In this document: piece after piece, positions 43,264-51,879 of the stretch
How the letters are laid out: every line of letters begins with the position of its first letter
Position numbering within the stretch: the first letter of the stretch is position 1
Assembly: GCA_902762615.1 (NCBI GenBank)
Contig: CACWOX010000001.1
Coordinates: 124,001 to 188,000, forward strand
Direction: 5' to 3'
Length of the DNA: 64,000 bases
Source of the DNA: an uncultured Ruminococcus sp.
GTDB lineage: Bacteria; Bacillota; Clostridia; Oscillospirales; Acutalibacteraceae
Notes under the pieces: generated by a model
What the model was told of the DNA's origin: nothing
The model's input: the letters and a program-made list of their open reading frames with translations, nothing else
The model's database searches: none
Program-made: the position numbers and the translations under genes

Positions 43264-44097
43264 TCACATAATCCGGTTGAAATTCTCAGCAAGCCATTTT
43301 GCCACCGCGTCCTCGTCGTTTGACTCTATCACATCGTCGGCAACCTTCTTTAACGGCTCCACGGCGTTTTCCACCGCGTAGCATTCGTCTGAGACTTCAA
43401 ACAGAGGCACATCGTTGATGGAATCCCCGAATGAAATAATGCGCTCCATGCCGGTCAGCTTTTTGATGGTGTCGAGGGCGTGCGCCTTGCTGACGCGATA
43501 ATCCATTATCTCCAGCCAAAAACAGGCGGGACCGTAGATATCCTTTTGCAGCAGGCAATTGAGCGAATCTTCCGCGGTCAGATCAACGCAAAGAGGCGAG
43601 AGCAGCTCGTCGGAATCCTCAATGCATGTGACGTAAAAAATCTCTCCGCAAAACAGATCGTCAAAGCTGTCTACCGGCAGCATTCTTTCATCCTCTCTTC
43701 GTGAATCGAGATACATCTGCATTCCGACACTCTCGGTTCCTCTCTGCCACAGCACCTTTTCTTCTCCGTCAAGGTATGTGTATACCAAGGGACTCACTCC
43801 GAATTTGTCAAGCGTCTCCCTGATCAGCTCTACCTGATGCACGTCAAGCCCCTGTATTTCAATGATTTCACCTGTTCCGGGGCTTTTGATGCAGGCTCCG
43901 TTGTAGGTAATGACAGGCAGAGAAAGCTCCAGTCCCTTCGTAACCCTCATGGCGGAATTGAGCGAGCGGGCTGTGGCATATGTAAAATTCAATCCCCTTC
44001 GTATAAGAGAATTGAGCGCAGAAACGGTAAATTCGGACAGACGCACATCTGAATGCAGCAGCGTGCCGTCAAGATCTGAAATAACCATTGTATTCAA
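43264..44097 (-). CDS. Cof-type HAD hydrolase
   Basis: 277 residues. ISDLDGTLLHSD is motif I, TYATARS motif II, the Lys in VSKAHALDTIKKL motif III and SFGDSINDVPLFEVS motif IV, with a large C2B cap between, as in the Cof/YbiV phosphatases that hydrolyse sugar phosphates and related metabolites. TTG at 44095-44097 has GGAG nine bases upstream and may be the start; ATG 44088 is the alternative. Its stop abuts the stop of the TagF-like gene exactly. Confidence 0.92.
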   Translation of the reverse strand: MNTMVISDLDGTLLHSDVRLSEFTVSALNSLIRRGLNFTYATARSLNSAMRVTKGLELSLPVITYNGACIKSPGTGEIIEIQGLDVHQVELIRETLDKFGVSPLVYTYLDGEEKVLWQRGTESVGMQMYLDSRREDERMLPVDSFDDLFCGEIFYVTCIEDSDELLSPLCVDLTAEDSLNCLLQKDIYGPACFWLEIMDYRVSKAHALDTIKKLTGMERIISFGDSINDVPLFEVSDECYAVENAVEPLKKVADDVIESNDEDAVAKWLAENFNRIM

Positions 44098-44128
44098 AAA
44101 AAATCACTCCAAGGACTGTTATATAATT

Positions 44129-45106
44129 ATGAAACTCGGAAACACCGAAATTAAAGGCAAGGCTGTTCTCGCGCCGATGGCAGGCGTCACCGACCGCGCC
44201 TTCCGTGAATTATGTATGGGCTACGGCGCAGCCTACTGCGTCAGTGAAATGGTCAGCGCCAAAGGACTGATCATGAGCGACCGCAAGACTGCCGAACTGC
44301 TTGCCATTTCTGATAACGAGCGCCCGATGGCAATACAGCTCTTCGGCTATGAGCCGGAGGTGTTGGCGCAGGCAGCCCGCATAGCCGCGCAGCAAAATCC
44401 GGCAGCCATTGACATCAATATGGGCTGTCCCGCTCCAAAGATCGCAGGCAATCACAGCGGCAGCGCTCTGATGAAGGATCCCGCGCTCTGCGGCAGAATC
44501 GTTGAAACAGTCGCAAAAGCCGTGGATATTCCCGTGACGGTAAAAATACGCAAGGGCTGGGACAGCTCCAGCGTCAATGCCGTCGAGGTCGCCAGGGCAT
44601 GCGAATCGGCAGGCGCACAGATGATAGCCGTACACGGGCGAACCCGTGAGCAGATGTACGCTCCTCCAGCCGACTGGGATATTATCGCCGCCGTCAAAAA
44701 CGCGGTATCCGTCCCTGTAATAGGCAACGGGGATATCTACTCGGCTAAGGACGCCATGATGATGCTCGAAAAAACAGGCTGCGACCTCGTGATGGTTGGC
44801 AGAGGCTCACTGGGCAACCCATGGATCTTCCGCGAAATCAATTCGCAGTACGATCTGGAACGTCCCGTATCGCCGCCCGGCATTTACGAGAGAATGACGG
44901 TTATGAACCGCCACATTGAAAAGCTCTGTCTTTACAAAGGCGAGAATGTAGGCATGCGCGAAGCGCGGAAGCATACCGCGTGGTACATGCGCGGCATAAA
45001 GGGCGCCGCAAAGCTGAGAGTGATGTGCGGGGAACTTCGCACACTAAGCGACATGAAGGAACTGACGAAGCAGGCTTTGATATCGGCACTGGATTTAAAT
45101 GAATAA
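44129..45106 (+). CDS. dusB: tRNA-dihydrouridine synthase B
   Basis: 325 residues. FMN enzyme reducing uridines in tRNA. LAPMAGVTDRAFRELCMGYGAAYCVSEMVSA, INMGCPAPKIAGNHSGSALM (with the active-site Cys), VKIRKGWD, AVHGRTREQMY and VIGNGDIYSAKDA are all the expected Dus motifs; LVMVGRGSLGNPWIF binds FMN phosphate. The ATG at 44129 is preceded by AAGGA at 13 bases. It diverges from the Cof-type HAD gene. Confidence 0.95.
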   Translation: MKLGNTEIKGKAVLAPMAGVTDRAFRELCMGYGAAYCVSEMVSAKGLIMSDRKTAELLAISDNERPMAIQLFGYEPEVLAQAARIAAQQNPAAIDINMGCPAPKIAGNHSGSALMKDPALCGRIVETVAKAVDIPVTVKIRKGWDSSSVNAVEVARACESAGAQMIAVHGRTREQMYAPPADWDIIAAVKNAVSVPVIGNGDIYSAKDAMMMLEKTGCDLVMVGRGSLGNPWIFREINSQYDLERPVSPPGIYERMTVMNRHIEKLCLYKGENVGMREARKHTAWYMRGIKGAAKLRVMCGELRTLSDMKELTKQALISALDLNE

Positions 45107-45109
45107 AAC

Positions 45110-45161
45110 AAAATCGCACTGCATGGATTTAACACAATCATAATCTGTGCAGTGCAATTTT
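45110..45161. terminator. Bidirectional terminator between convergent genes
   Basis: GCACTGCA (45116-45123) pairs with TGCAGTGC (45148-45155); AATTTT follows on the plus strand and GATTTTG on the minus strand, serving dusB and the opposing membrane-protein gene. Confidence 0.85.
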
Positions 45162-45171
45162 CCTTACGGCA

Positions 45172-45579
45172 TCAATTGTCTTCTTTATGCTCGGCTACCT
45201 TGACAAATATGAAGGCTCCAACCATTACCACCATAAAAGCGGCTCCGCAGACTATAAAAATCTGGGAATTTTCCGCGGGCTTCATGGTAAAATGTGAATC
45301 ATCATGCTCTAATTTCTGTATGGAATTGGGATTTACATAGCTGTCATTTTCCGAAACCTGCGATGTCTGATCATTATTGTGCACCAGAGTGGGATCGGTT
45401 TTGATAAAGTAATAGATCAATGACACAGCCACAATCATTACAAGCAGGGAAATCGCAGTCATGATGAGAAGACTATGCTTGCTATCGGATTTTTTCTCTT
45501 TTTTATCTTCATCAGGAAGATTAATTTCCACGATTTCTGACTTGCTTTCATATTTATCTGCAATAGTTGAAGTGCTCAC
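45172..45579 (-). CDS. Two-pass membrane protein, unknown
   Basis: 135 residues. A charged N-terminal tail (1-35, Lys/Glu/Asp-rich), a first hydrophobic segment (about 37-59), an extracellular-looking Asn/Ser/Asp-rich loop, and a second segment (about 106-127) ending in a short charged tail. No family recognised. It has its own promoter (45619-45647) and a terminator, so it is expressed alone. Confidence 0.72.
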   Translation of the reverse strand: MSTSTIADKYESKSEIVEINLPDEDKKEKKSDSKHSLLIMTAISLLVMIVAVSLIYYFIKTDPTLVHNNDQTSQVSENDSYVNPNSIQKLEHDDSHFTMKPAENSQIFIVCGAAFMVVMVGAFIFVKVAEHKEDN

Positions 45580-45618
45580 AAAACATCATACCTTTCCAAC
45601 ATGTCATATCACTTTAGT

Positions 45619-45647
45619 ATTTTAACACACCGCCGGCTTTTTTTCAA
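45619..45647 (-). promoter_or_regulatory. Promoter for the two-pass membrane protein
   Basis: Minus-strand TTGAAA (45642-45647), 17 bp, TAAAAT (45619-45624). Confidence 0.8.
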
Positions 45648-45698
45648 CCGTGTTTTTAGATAAAAATGAATCATAAATAATGTTAACAAATATCATTT

Positions 45699-47525
45699 TC
45701 AGTCATATCTCAATTGATTTCTGCCGCGATCCGAACTTCGTCGCTCGTTTCTGCCATCAGGATTCATCTGACGCTGCCTCTTTCGGCGCTCCTCCATCAG
45801 ATATTTTTCCTGATCGGTCATCTCCCGGCGCTGCCTTGGACGTTCTCCTCTGTCGAATTCATCCGAACGGCGGCGCTGTCTCGGGCGCTCGTCCTCTCCG
45901 AATTCGTCCGAAGCACGGCGGCGCTGTCTCGGGCGCTCGTCCTCTCCGAATTCATCCGAACGGCGGCGCTGTCTCGGGCGCTCGTCCTCCCCGAATTCAT
46001 CCGAACGGCGGCGCTGTCTCGGGCGCTCGTCCTCCACGAATTCGTCCGAACGGCGGCGCTGTCTCGGGCGCTCGTCCTCCCCGAATTCGTCCGAAGCACG
46101 GCGGCGCTGTCTCGGGCGCTCGTCCTCCCCGAATTCATCCGAACGGCGACGCTGTCTCGGGCGCTCGTCCTCCCCGAATTCGTCCGAACGGCGACGCTGT
46201 CTCGGGCGCTCGTCCTCCCCGAATTCGTCCGAACGGCGACGCTGTCTCGGGCGCTCGTCCTCCCCAAATTCATCCGAAGCACGGCGGCGCTGTCTCGGGC
46301 GCTCGTCCTCTCCGTATTCATCTGAAGCACGGCGGCGCTGTCTCGGACGCTCGTCCTCCCCGAATTCATCCGAATCACGGCGGCGCTGTCTCGGACGCTC
46401 GTCGGAATTGCCGCTGGAGCGGGACAGCATCCGTCTTTTTTCCATGATGAATCGCTCCTCCTCGGTCAGCTCGTCATCATCTGCGTATTCCGATGCGCCA
46501 ATATCCGAAGTATAGTCAAATTGTTCCTCCTCAGAAGCTCTGCGTGCGTCATAATCGTCTGCCATATCCGTGATATCAAGCCCCTGTTCTTTGGCTTTTG
46601 CCATATTGCCAAGATCGCGCAGACGGCTTTTCAGTGAGCTGCCTGTTTTCTTCTTCGGCTTGGGCTCCACAGGCTCTCCGTCGTTGCGTGCGCCCGAACC
46701 GAATATGTTCTGATATATTCTCGCGGTGGGAATCTCCACATATTCGCCTGCGTGTGCGAGCAGCTTGTTGAACGCCGTCATTTCCTTTTTGTATTTGAGG
46801 AATATCATAATGATCATCGCGTAAAACAGGCACGCTGACAATCTCTCGTATAATCTCAGGCTGAACATCGCGTGCAGAGCAGTGGCATTCCCTCTGGGGA
46901 TACTCCTGAATATCCACTCCGCGTGATAACGCAGCTTGTCGGTATCCACTAACTTTCCGAGATTGCTCCAGTCAAATTCCGGCTTCCACGCAAAGCTGAG
47001 GGCGCTGAAGGAGAGCATTGTTCTTATCGAGGTCACGGTCATGGCAAGAACCGCCGCAACCGAACCGACAGAACCTATGACCGGCTGAAGCTTGAATTCC
47101 ATGCAGGACATCACCAGATTCACCAGCAGGGCAAAAAACGAACAGAATGTCAAAAGCTCAAGCAGGCTGCCCGAAATACCGAGCATTCTTCCCTCACGAA
47201 GCAAAGAGGCAAGGGAATTGAGCAGCAGCATAAACGCCGCCGCCGTAGCTATCAGCAGACTGATCATGCTGAACGCCATTCCCATAGCCTTGATTCTGGC
47301 AAAGATTGCCGAGGTCAGAAGTCCCAGCGGCAACATGACGTATGCCACATAGAGCATATTGCTTCGCAATGTACTGCCAAGCGTATTTGCCTCGAGCATG
47401 TTCATGCGGAAGGCACAGGCACAGAAAACAGCCGACAGAAGGCCCACCACGAGCACCGATGTCTTGCAGAGAAATCTTCGCACTCCGTCGGACGGCGCTA
47501 TTATATTGCTGTAGTTGTTCTCCAT
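45699..47525 (-). CDS. Multi-pass membrane protein with a long Arg/Asp/Glu repeat tail
   Basis: 608 residues. The N-terminal half has about seven hydrophobic segments (from residue 20 to ~270). From about residue 290 the protein is hydrophilic and probably disordered; residues ~385-580 are about 13 units of 15-16 residues with consensus (A)SDEFGEDERPRQRRR, alternately strongly acidic and strongly basic. The DNA repeats are nearly identical, so unit number may vary. No family recognised. The next gene upstream is a similar membrane-plus-charged-tail protein. Confidence 0.8.
   Translation of the reverse strand: MENNYSNIIAPSDGVRRFLCKTSVLVVGLLSAVFCACAFRMNMLEANTLGSTLRSNMLYVAYVMLPLGLLTSAIFARIKAMGMAFSMISLLIATAAAFMLLLNSLASLLREGRMLGISGSLLELLTFCSFFALLVNLVMSCMEFKLQPVIGSVGSVAAVLAMTVTSIRTMLSFSALSFAWKPEFDWSNLGKLVDTDKLRYHAEWIFRSIPRGNATALHAMFSLRLYERLSACLFYAMIIMIFLKYKKEMTAFNKLLAHAGEYVEIPTARIYQNIFGSGARNDGEPVEPKPKKKTGSSLKSRLRDLGNMAKAKEQGLDITDMADDYDARRASEEEQFDYTSDIGASEYADDDELTEEERFIMEKRRMLSRSSGNSDERPRQRRRDSDEFGEDERPRQRRRASDEYGEDERPRQRRRASDEFGEDERPRQRRRSDEFGEDERPRQRRRSDEFGEDERPRQRRRSDEFGEDERPRQRRRASDEFGEDERPRQRRRSDEFVEDERPRQRRRSDEFGEDERPRQRRRSDEFGEDERPRQRRRASDEFGEDERPRQRRRSDEFDRGERPRQRREMTDQEKYLMEERRKRQRQMNPDGRNERRSSDRGRNQLRYD
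45838..46400. repeat. 45/48 bp coding tandem repeats
   Basis: About 13 tandem units encoding (A)SDEFGEDERPRQRRR. Units are 45 or 48 bp depending on an extra codon (Ala in most cases), and most differ by only a few bases. The G+C-rich units also keep other frames open, producing long spurious frames on the plus strand. Confidence 0.92.
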
Positions 47526-47551
47526 TTTAAATCACCGTCTCCCATTCTCAA

Positions 47552-47596
47552 CAAAAAACAACGTCATGATATGAGAGCCTGCTGACGTTGTTTTCA
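47552..47596 (-). terminator. Terminator between the two repeat-rich membrane genes
   Basis: Minus-strand CAACGTCA pairs with TGACGTTG around about 17 bases, followed by TTTTTTG. Confidence 0.82.
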
Positions 47597-47612
47597 TTGT
47601 CTTATTGAAAAA

Positions 47613-48761
47613 TTATTGCTTATCTTCCGCGTTTTCGGAGGTCTGTCCTTCGTCAGCGGATGTCTCGGGATTCTCGTCGGTCTGACCGTTGTCCGAAGGA
47701 ACGTCGTCCTTCTTACTTTCAAACAGGGCGTTGATGTCCACAACCTCACCGACATTCTCCTGCTCTTCCTGTGTCTCCTCCGCCGCGTCATAAGAGGTCT
47801 CAAAAGCTATCTCGGGAGAGACCTCGGGAGCGTCAGTTTCCGGCAGGGCATCGGCGGCAGCTGTTGCATCGCTACTGTCGGTTTCGGTTTTTTCCTTTTT
47901 CTTTTTGCTCTTGGATTTTTTGCCGCTTTTTTCCTTCTTGCCGTCCTTGTCCTTCTTGTCGCTCTTTTTCTTTTTGGAGGATTTTTCGGCTTCCTCCTCG
48001 AATTCAATGCGGTAATTCTTGTCACGAATGGCGTTGTCCACCTCGCTGAATACCCTGTCGACCTGATCTATCGCATTCAAAAAGAGGAACCACAGCGCCG
48101 CGTAGAATATGGGAGCAATTCCCAGTCTGATGAAATCGCAGAGACCTGAGCTGTAAAAGCCGTCGCCGCCGCCTTTTACCCAGATTTTCGTGATAAAGAA
48201 CACCAGCGGCATGATAATATTGACTGCCAGTCCGAAGAGAGCCAGCATCTTGAATGAATCGGAATAGCTGCGGCGTATCATATTCTGATTGAGCACCGTA
48301 AGTATGAACATTGCCGCAAAGGCGCAGGCGACAAGCCAGCCCAGATAGACAAAATAAAATATCGACATAGCGACGGGATATTTGCCGCTGTGAAGTATTT
48401 CGTCCGAGAAGCGATAAAGCACATCGTAAATAAGCATGCCGTAATAAGCCAGCCTGACATATTCCAGATAAATGAGCGGCTTAACTCCGAGTTGCGGCAT
48501 ACTTTCGCCGCAATTCATGAAGTAGACATAGTACGACACCAGCACAAGCCCCAGACAGCATGCAAGATCCATGATAATAAGTCCGTTGGTCAGCGGGTCC
48601 ATTGCATGACTGCTCTTGCCGACGAGCTTCATCACGTCGCCGAATGCGCCTAACAGTCCGCTTAGTATGATACTGTAAACAAAAAATATTCCGTCGCTCA
48701 GGCAGTCATTGATAAATATTCTGCCGTCAAGACCGATCTGTCTGTTGCCCTTCAAAATCAA
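47613..48761 (-). CDS. Multi-pass membrane protein with charged low-complexity tail
   Basis: 382 residues. About seven hydrophobic segments lie between residues 20 and 235, followed by a Lys-rich run (about 255-292, KKKKSDKKDKDGKKEKSGKK-like) and then an acidic Glu/Asp/Ala/Thr-rich tail to the end. The same plan, membrane block then oppositely charged disordered stretches, is seen in the next gene downstream. No family recognised. Promoter 48816-48844, terminator 47552-47596. Confidence 0.78.
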   Translation of the reverse strand: MILKGNRQIGLDGRIFINDCLSDGIFFVYSIILSGLLGAFGDVMKLVGKSSHAMDPLTNGLIIMDLACCLGLVLVSYYVYFMNCGESMPQLGVKPLIYLEYVRLAYYGMLIYDVLYRFSDEILHSGKYPVAMSIFYFVYLGWLVACAFAAMFILTVLNQNMIRRSYSDSFKMLALFGLAVNIIMPLVFFITKIWVKGGGDGFYSSGLCDFIRLGIAPIFYAALWFLFLNAIDQVDRVFSEVDNAIRDKNYRIEFEEEAEKSSKKKKSDKKDKDGKKEKSGKKSKSKKKKEKTETDSSDATAAADALPETDAPEVSPEIAFETSYDAAEETQEEQENVGEVVDINALFESKKDDVPSDNGQTDENPETSADEGQTSENAEDKQ

Positions 48762-48815
48762 TCATTCCTCAATAATAAATTTTGCATAAGCTGCCGCGCA
48801 TGAATATACAAATGT

Positions 48816-48844
48816 ATGATAGCACAAAAAGCAGACTCATTCAA
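48816..48844 (-). promoter_or_regulatory. Promoter for the membrane/charged-tail gene
   Basis: Minus-strand TTGAAT (48839-48844), 17 bp, TATCAT (48816-48821). Confidence 0.78.
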
Positions 48845-48899
48845 GGTTAAAATGCAAATGAGATTAAAAATTTACCGATAATCCACATTTTTTAAACCG

Positions 48900-50540
48900 T
48901 CAGTCCCGCTTCCGTCTGGCAAATGTCTTTTTTGGGGAAGAACGCCTGGCTCGATCGTTGGCAAAGCCCTCTCTGTATGAGGCGTTGTCATCGGGATTTT
49001 CGTAACGCCTTCCGCTGCCGAATCCGTCATTCAGATCCCCAAGGTCACCGTCAAATCCGTCACTCATACTTCCAAGGTCATCGTCAAATCCGTCGCTCAA
49101 ATCACCGAGGTCGTCGTCAAATCCGTCGCTAAGGTCGCCCGATCTGTCCGGCGCGTTGTATTGACCGGAAATCGCCTGATTGTAAACCCTGTCGTATTCC
49201 ATCTCGGCAGCCTTCCTGCCCGGGTCAACCTTGTGCTCCGACTCAAAGCCGTATCGGGAATTCATGTCAAACGAAAAGGCGTCCATGTCGGTGTAAAACT
49301 GCCTGTCGTCATTGATGCCGCGATAGTTGTACGGATCCTCCTCCGGCGGCTTCTCATAAACCCCTATGCGTCTGCGCTGCTGCTCGTTGGTATTGCTGAT
49401 AGCGTCGATCAGGTCATAAAGCTCACTCTCGGCGGCTCGCACCTCGCCTAAATTTTCGGGAGCCTTTATGTCTCCGGGGCGTATGCGGGTATCGGTGCTT
49501 ACTGATCGGATATAGCTGCGCATTCGGTCATATTCCTGCTCGGTCTCGCCCGATTTGTTCTGTTCTTCGAGAATTTTTCTGATATCCGAGGCAAGGGTGG
49601 GTGTTCCTATGCCGTCCTGTTCCGGCTCATACTCCGGCTCGGGCAGCACGTATACCTTCGGACGAAAGCTGGGCAGCCGCCTGCGGAATTTTGCAAATGC
49701 CGCTCCCAAAGCCGCAAACAATCCGTCCGTACTGCCTTCTGAATGCGGTACATCGGCATCCGACTGTGCGTTTTCCGGATTGATTGCATCAAAATCGTCA
49801 AAGCCGTAACGCTCGCTATTGTCTTCGGGGTAGGAATCATTTTCCGATATGCTGTCATATTCGTTTTGTGAAAAATCATAATTATCACGATTGCCGGAAT
49901 ATATATGATCGGAATTATCACGATAACCCGCGTCGTCGGGATAGCCGCTGTATCTGTAGCCGTCGCTGCCGAAGTCATTCTGCTGCTCATATTCCCGCTC
50001 AGCAGAATCGGTCGGAGGATTGTCCTCCGGTTCATCGTTCCGGAATTGCCCGAACGTATTATCCTGCGTCTGCGGCATTTCTTCCGACAAGGGCGCAAAG
50101 CCTTCGTCAACCGCGCTGTCATATTCATTGGCAAAGGAAGCGTCCGGTCCGTCCACAGCGGTGCTTCGCGCGGGCTTTCCGTTGCCGGTAAAGCGGTCGG
50201 AAATCGCCTTGAAGAGTGCTCCAAAGCCTGCTTTAAGATCCGCCTTTTCGCGGTCGGAGCGTTGTTTTTCCGGCGCATTGTCATGCGCCGGCATGGAATA
50301 TTCAGCGGGCAATGGCACATCGTCGCCATTCTGGGGCATTTCCTGCGGAAAACCGCTGTTTAAGCGATCACGATCGTCAAAGCCGTCACTCATGCCTCCA
50401 AGGTCGTCGTCAAAACCGCCGCCAAAATCGTCATTAAAGCCGTCGTCCAAACCGTCGTCGAATCCATCGTTAAAGCCGTCGTTCAGCGCCGCACTTTCGC
50501 TATTTCCTTTTCGGAATTTCTTAAAATCCGGCAAGCCCAT
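48900..50540 (-). CDS. Large acidic, mostly disordered protein with Asp-Gly-Phe repeats
   Basis: 546 residues from ATG 50540 (GGAAAGGAAG just upstream; the frame extends further but into its own promoter). No membrane segment. Residues ~17-60 and ~495-535 are repeats of DGFDDDLGD/SMSDGFDD type; the first quarter and middle are rich in Asp, Asn, Tyr, Ser and Gln (for example DNSDHIYSGNRDNYDF). Only residues ~290-470 look ordered, with VYVLPEPEYEPEQ and ASDIRKILEEQNK helices. The C-terminus is basic (ARRSSPKKTFARRKRD). No family recognised. Confidence 0.72.
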   Translation of the reverse strand: MGLPDFKKFRKGNSESAALNDGFNDGFDDGLDDGFNDDFGGGFDDDLGGMSDGFDDRDRLNSGFPQEMPQNGDDVPLPAEYSMPAHDNAPEKQRSDREKADLKAGFGALFKAISDRFTGNGKPARSTAVDGPDASFANEYDSAVDEGFAPLSEEMPQTQDNTFGQFRNDEPEDNPPTDSAEREYEQQNDFGSDGYRYSGYPDDAGYRDNSDHIYSGNRDNYDFSQNEYDSISENDSYPEDNSERYGFDDFDAINPENAQSDADVPHSEGSTDGLFAALGAAFAKFRRRLPSFRPKVYVLPEPEYEPEQDGIGTPTLASDIRKILEEQNKSGETEQEYDRMRSYIRSVSTDTRIRPGDIKAPENLGEVRAAESELYDLIDAISNTNEQQRRRIGVYEKPPEEDPYNYRGINDDRQFYTDMDAFSFDMNSRYGFESEHKVDPGRKAAEMEYDRVYNQAISGQYNAPDRSGDLSDGFDDDLGDLSDGFDDDLGSMSDGFDGDLGDLNDGFGSGRRYENPDDNASYREGFANDRARRSSPKKTFARRKRD

Positions 50541-50570
50541 CTTCCTTTCCCAAAAACACTCGTAATAATT

Positions 50571-50599
50571 ATGATACCACATTCATAGATATAAGTAAA
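50571..50599 (-). promoter_or_regulatory. Promoter for the disordered-protein gene
   Basis: Minus-strand TTTACT (50594-50599), 17 bp, TATCAT (50571-50576). It overlaps the candidate sigma-E promoter of spmA on the other strand. Confidence 0.7.
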
Positions 50600-50616
50600 T
50601 CGGTTTTGCATAAAAA
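50588..50616 (+). promoter_or_regulatory. Sigma-E-like promoter for spmAB
   Basis: GATATAA (50588-50594), 14 bp spacer, CATAAAAA (50609-50616), the same geometry as the element before spoIIP. The match is weaker there than at spoIIP. spmAB belongs to a mother-cell operon in Bacillus. Confidence 0.5.
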
Positions 50617-50652
50617 ATTTTAAAATAATTGAGCGCTAAGGACGTGACAGCC

Positions 50653-51252
50653 ATGATGAATTATATTTTTGCCGCCATGCTGCTGATTGCCTCTGCATGG
50701 GGCATTTTCTCAGGAAACGGCGGGGAGGTATCGTCCGCCATACTGCAAAGCGGCATCAGCACCGCTGAGCTGATGATGAAGGTTGCCGGAGGCATGGTGC
50801 TGTGGAGCGGCATAATGGCGATTGCCGAAAAATCGGGACTCACCGATATGATTGCCAAAATAATCCGTCCGCTGCTGCGGCTGATCATGCCGGAGCTGGA
50901 AAAAGGCAGTGACGCAGAAAAATACGTCTGCATGAACATTTCGGCAAATATTCTGGGACTGGGCAACGCAGCCACGCCTCCCGGATTAAAGGCAATGCGT
51001 GCAATGGCAAAGCAAAACCGCATATCGGACGGGAAGCCGAGCAATGAGATGGTAACATTCGCCGTTCTCAACACCGCCTCGGTGCAGCTCATTCCCGCAA
51101 CCGTCATGACCCTGCGCAGCGCCGCCGACTCGTCCGACCCGGGAGGAATACTGCCCTGTGTCTGGATTTCCTCCGTCTGTGCGCTGACGGCAGGTCTTCT
51201 GATGTGCAGGGCATTGCAGACTGCCCCCAAAGGGGAATGCGATAATGGGTAA
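50653..51252 (+). CDS. spmA: Spore maturation protein A
   Basis: 199 residues from ATG 50653 (AAGGA ten bases upstream). The gate-type domain signature MVLWSGIMAIAEKSGLTDMIAKIIRPLLRLIMPEL and NISANILGLGNAATPPGLKAM are characteristic of SpmA. With SpmB it is needed for full core dehydration of spores. Membrane protein with several hydrophobic helices. It overlaps spmB by 8 bp and probably lies behind a sigma-E promoter. Confidence 0.93.
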   Translation: MMNYIFAAMLLIASAWGIFSGNGGEVSSAILQSGISTAELMMKVAGGMVLWSGIMAIAEKSGLTDMIAKIIRPLLRLIMPELEKGSDAEKYVCMNISANILGLGNAATPPGLKAMRAMAKQNRISDGKPSNEMVTFAVLNTASVQLIPATVMTLRSAADSSDPGGILPCVWISSVCALTAGLLMCRALQTAPKGECDNG

Positions 51253-51754
51253 TTACATTGTACTCTTCACTGTCTCCGGAATCATCATTTTCGGGCTGAT
51301 AAAAAAAGTAAAAATATTCGACGCGTTTCTTGAGGGTGCAAAAGACGGACTGCACACCGCTGCGGGCATCATTCCCGCTCTTACCGCGCTGACACTCTGC
51401 GTCTCGGCGCTGCGTGCTTCGGGCGCTGTGGAAGCCCTCGGACAGCTTACCGCTCCGCTCATAGGAATGGCGCACATTCCGCCCGAAACCCTGCCGCTCA
51501 TGCTGATACGTCCGATATCCGGCAGCGGTGCGCTGGCTGTGCTGCAAGGCATCTTTGCCTCCTGCGGTCCCGACAGCATCGCCGGAAATGTCGCCTCGGT
51601 GATGATGGGTTCCACCGAGACCACCTTTTACACCATCACGGTCTACTTTGGCAGCGTGGGAGTCAAAAAGACGGGATGTACCATTCCCGCCGCACTGACA
51701 GCCGACCTCACCGGCATGATAATTGCCGCGCTGACGGTCAATTTATTAATGTGA
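51245..51754 (+). CDS. spmB: Spore maturation protein B
   Basis: 169 residues. VKIFDAFLEGAKDGLHTAAGIIPALTALTLCVSALRASGA, then LPLMLIRPISGSGALAVLQGIF and GSTETTFYTITVYFGSVGVKKT are the SpmB pattern. Functions with SpmA, with which it overlaps by 8 bp. A terminator follows about 30 bp after the stop. Confidence 0.94.
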   Translation: MGNYIVLFTVSGIIIFGLIKKVKIFDAFLEGAKDGLHTAAGIIPALTALTLCVSALRASGAVEALGQLTAPLIGMAHIPPETLPLMLIRPISGSGALAVLQGIFASCGPDSIAGNVASVMMGSTETTFYTITVYFGSVGVKKTGCTIPAALTADLTGMIIAALTVNLLM

Positions 51755-51782
51755 AGTGTGAAATGTGGAGTTGTAAAATGTC

Positions 51783-51822
51783 AAAAAACGCCGGAAAAAG
51801 GGGTGACCTCTCCAGCGTTTTT
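51783..51822. terminator. Bidirectional terminator between spmB and the LRR gene
   Basis: AAAAACGC.GGA pairs with TCC.GCGTTTTT around an AAAAAGGGGTGACC-type loop; A and T runs flank both sides. Confidence 0.8.
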
Positions 51823-51879
51823 ATCATCTGTATTACTGTTTTGGGAATGTTGCACTATCCTATGAACGGAATCAGAGCA

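Noticed and set aside
45838-46400. Possible CRISPR array
   Set aside because: The repeats are contiguous with no unique spacers and code for protein in one frame.
45680-46447. 255- and 203-codon plus-strand frames rich in GGAVSGARP or ALSRALVL repeats
   Set aside because: They are the reverse complement of the coding tandem repeats; the minus frame has the membrane domain and a proper start, so these are shadows.
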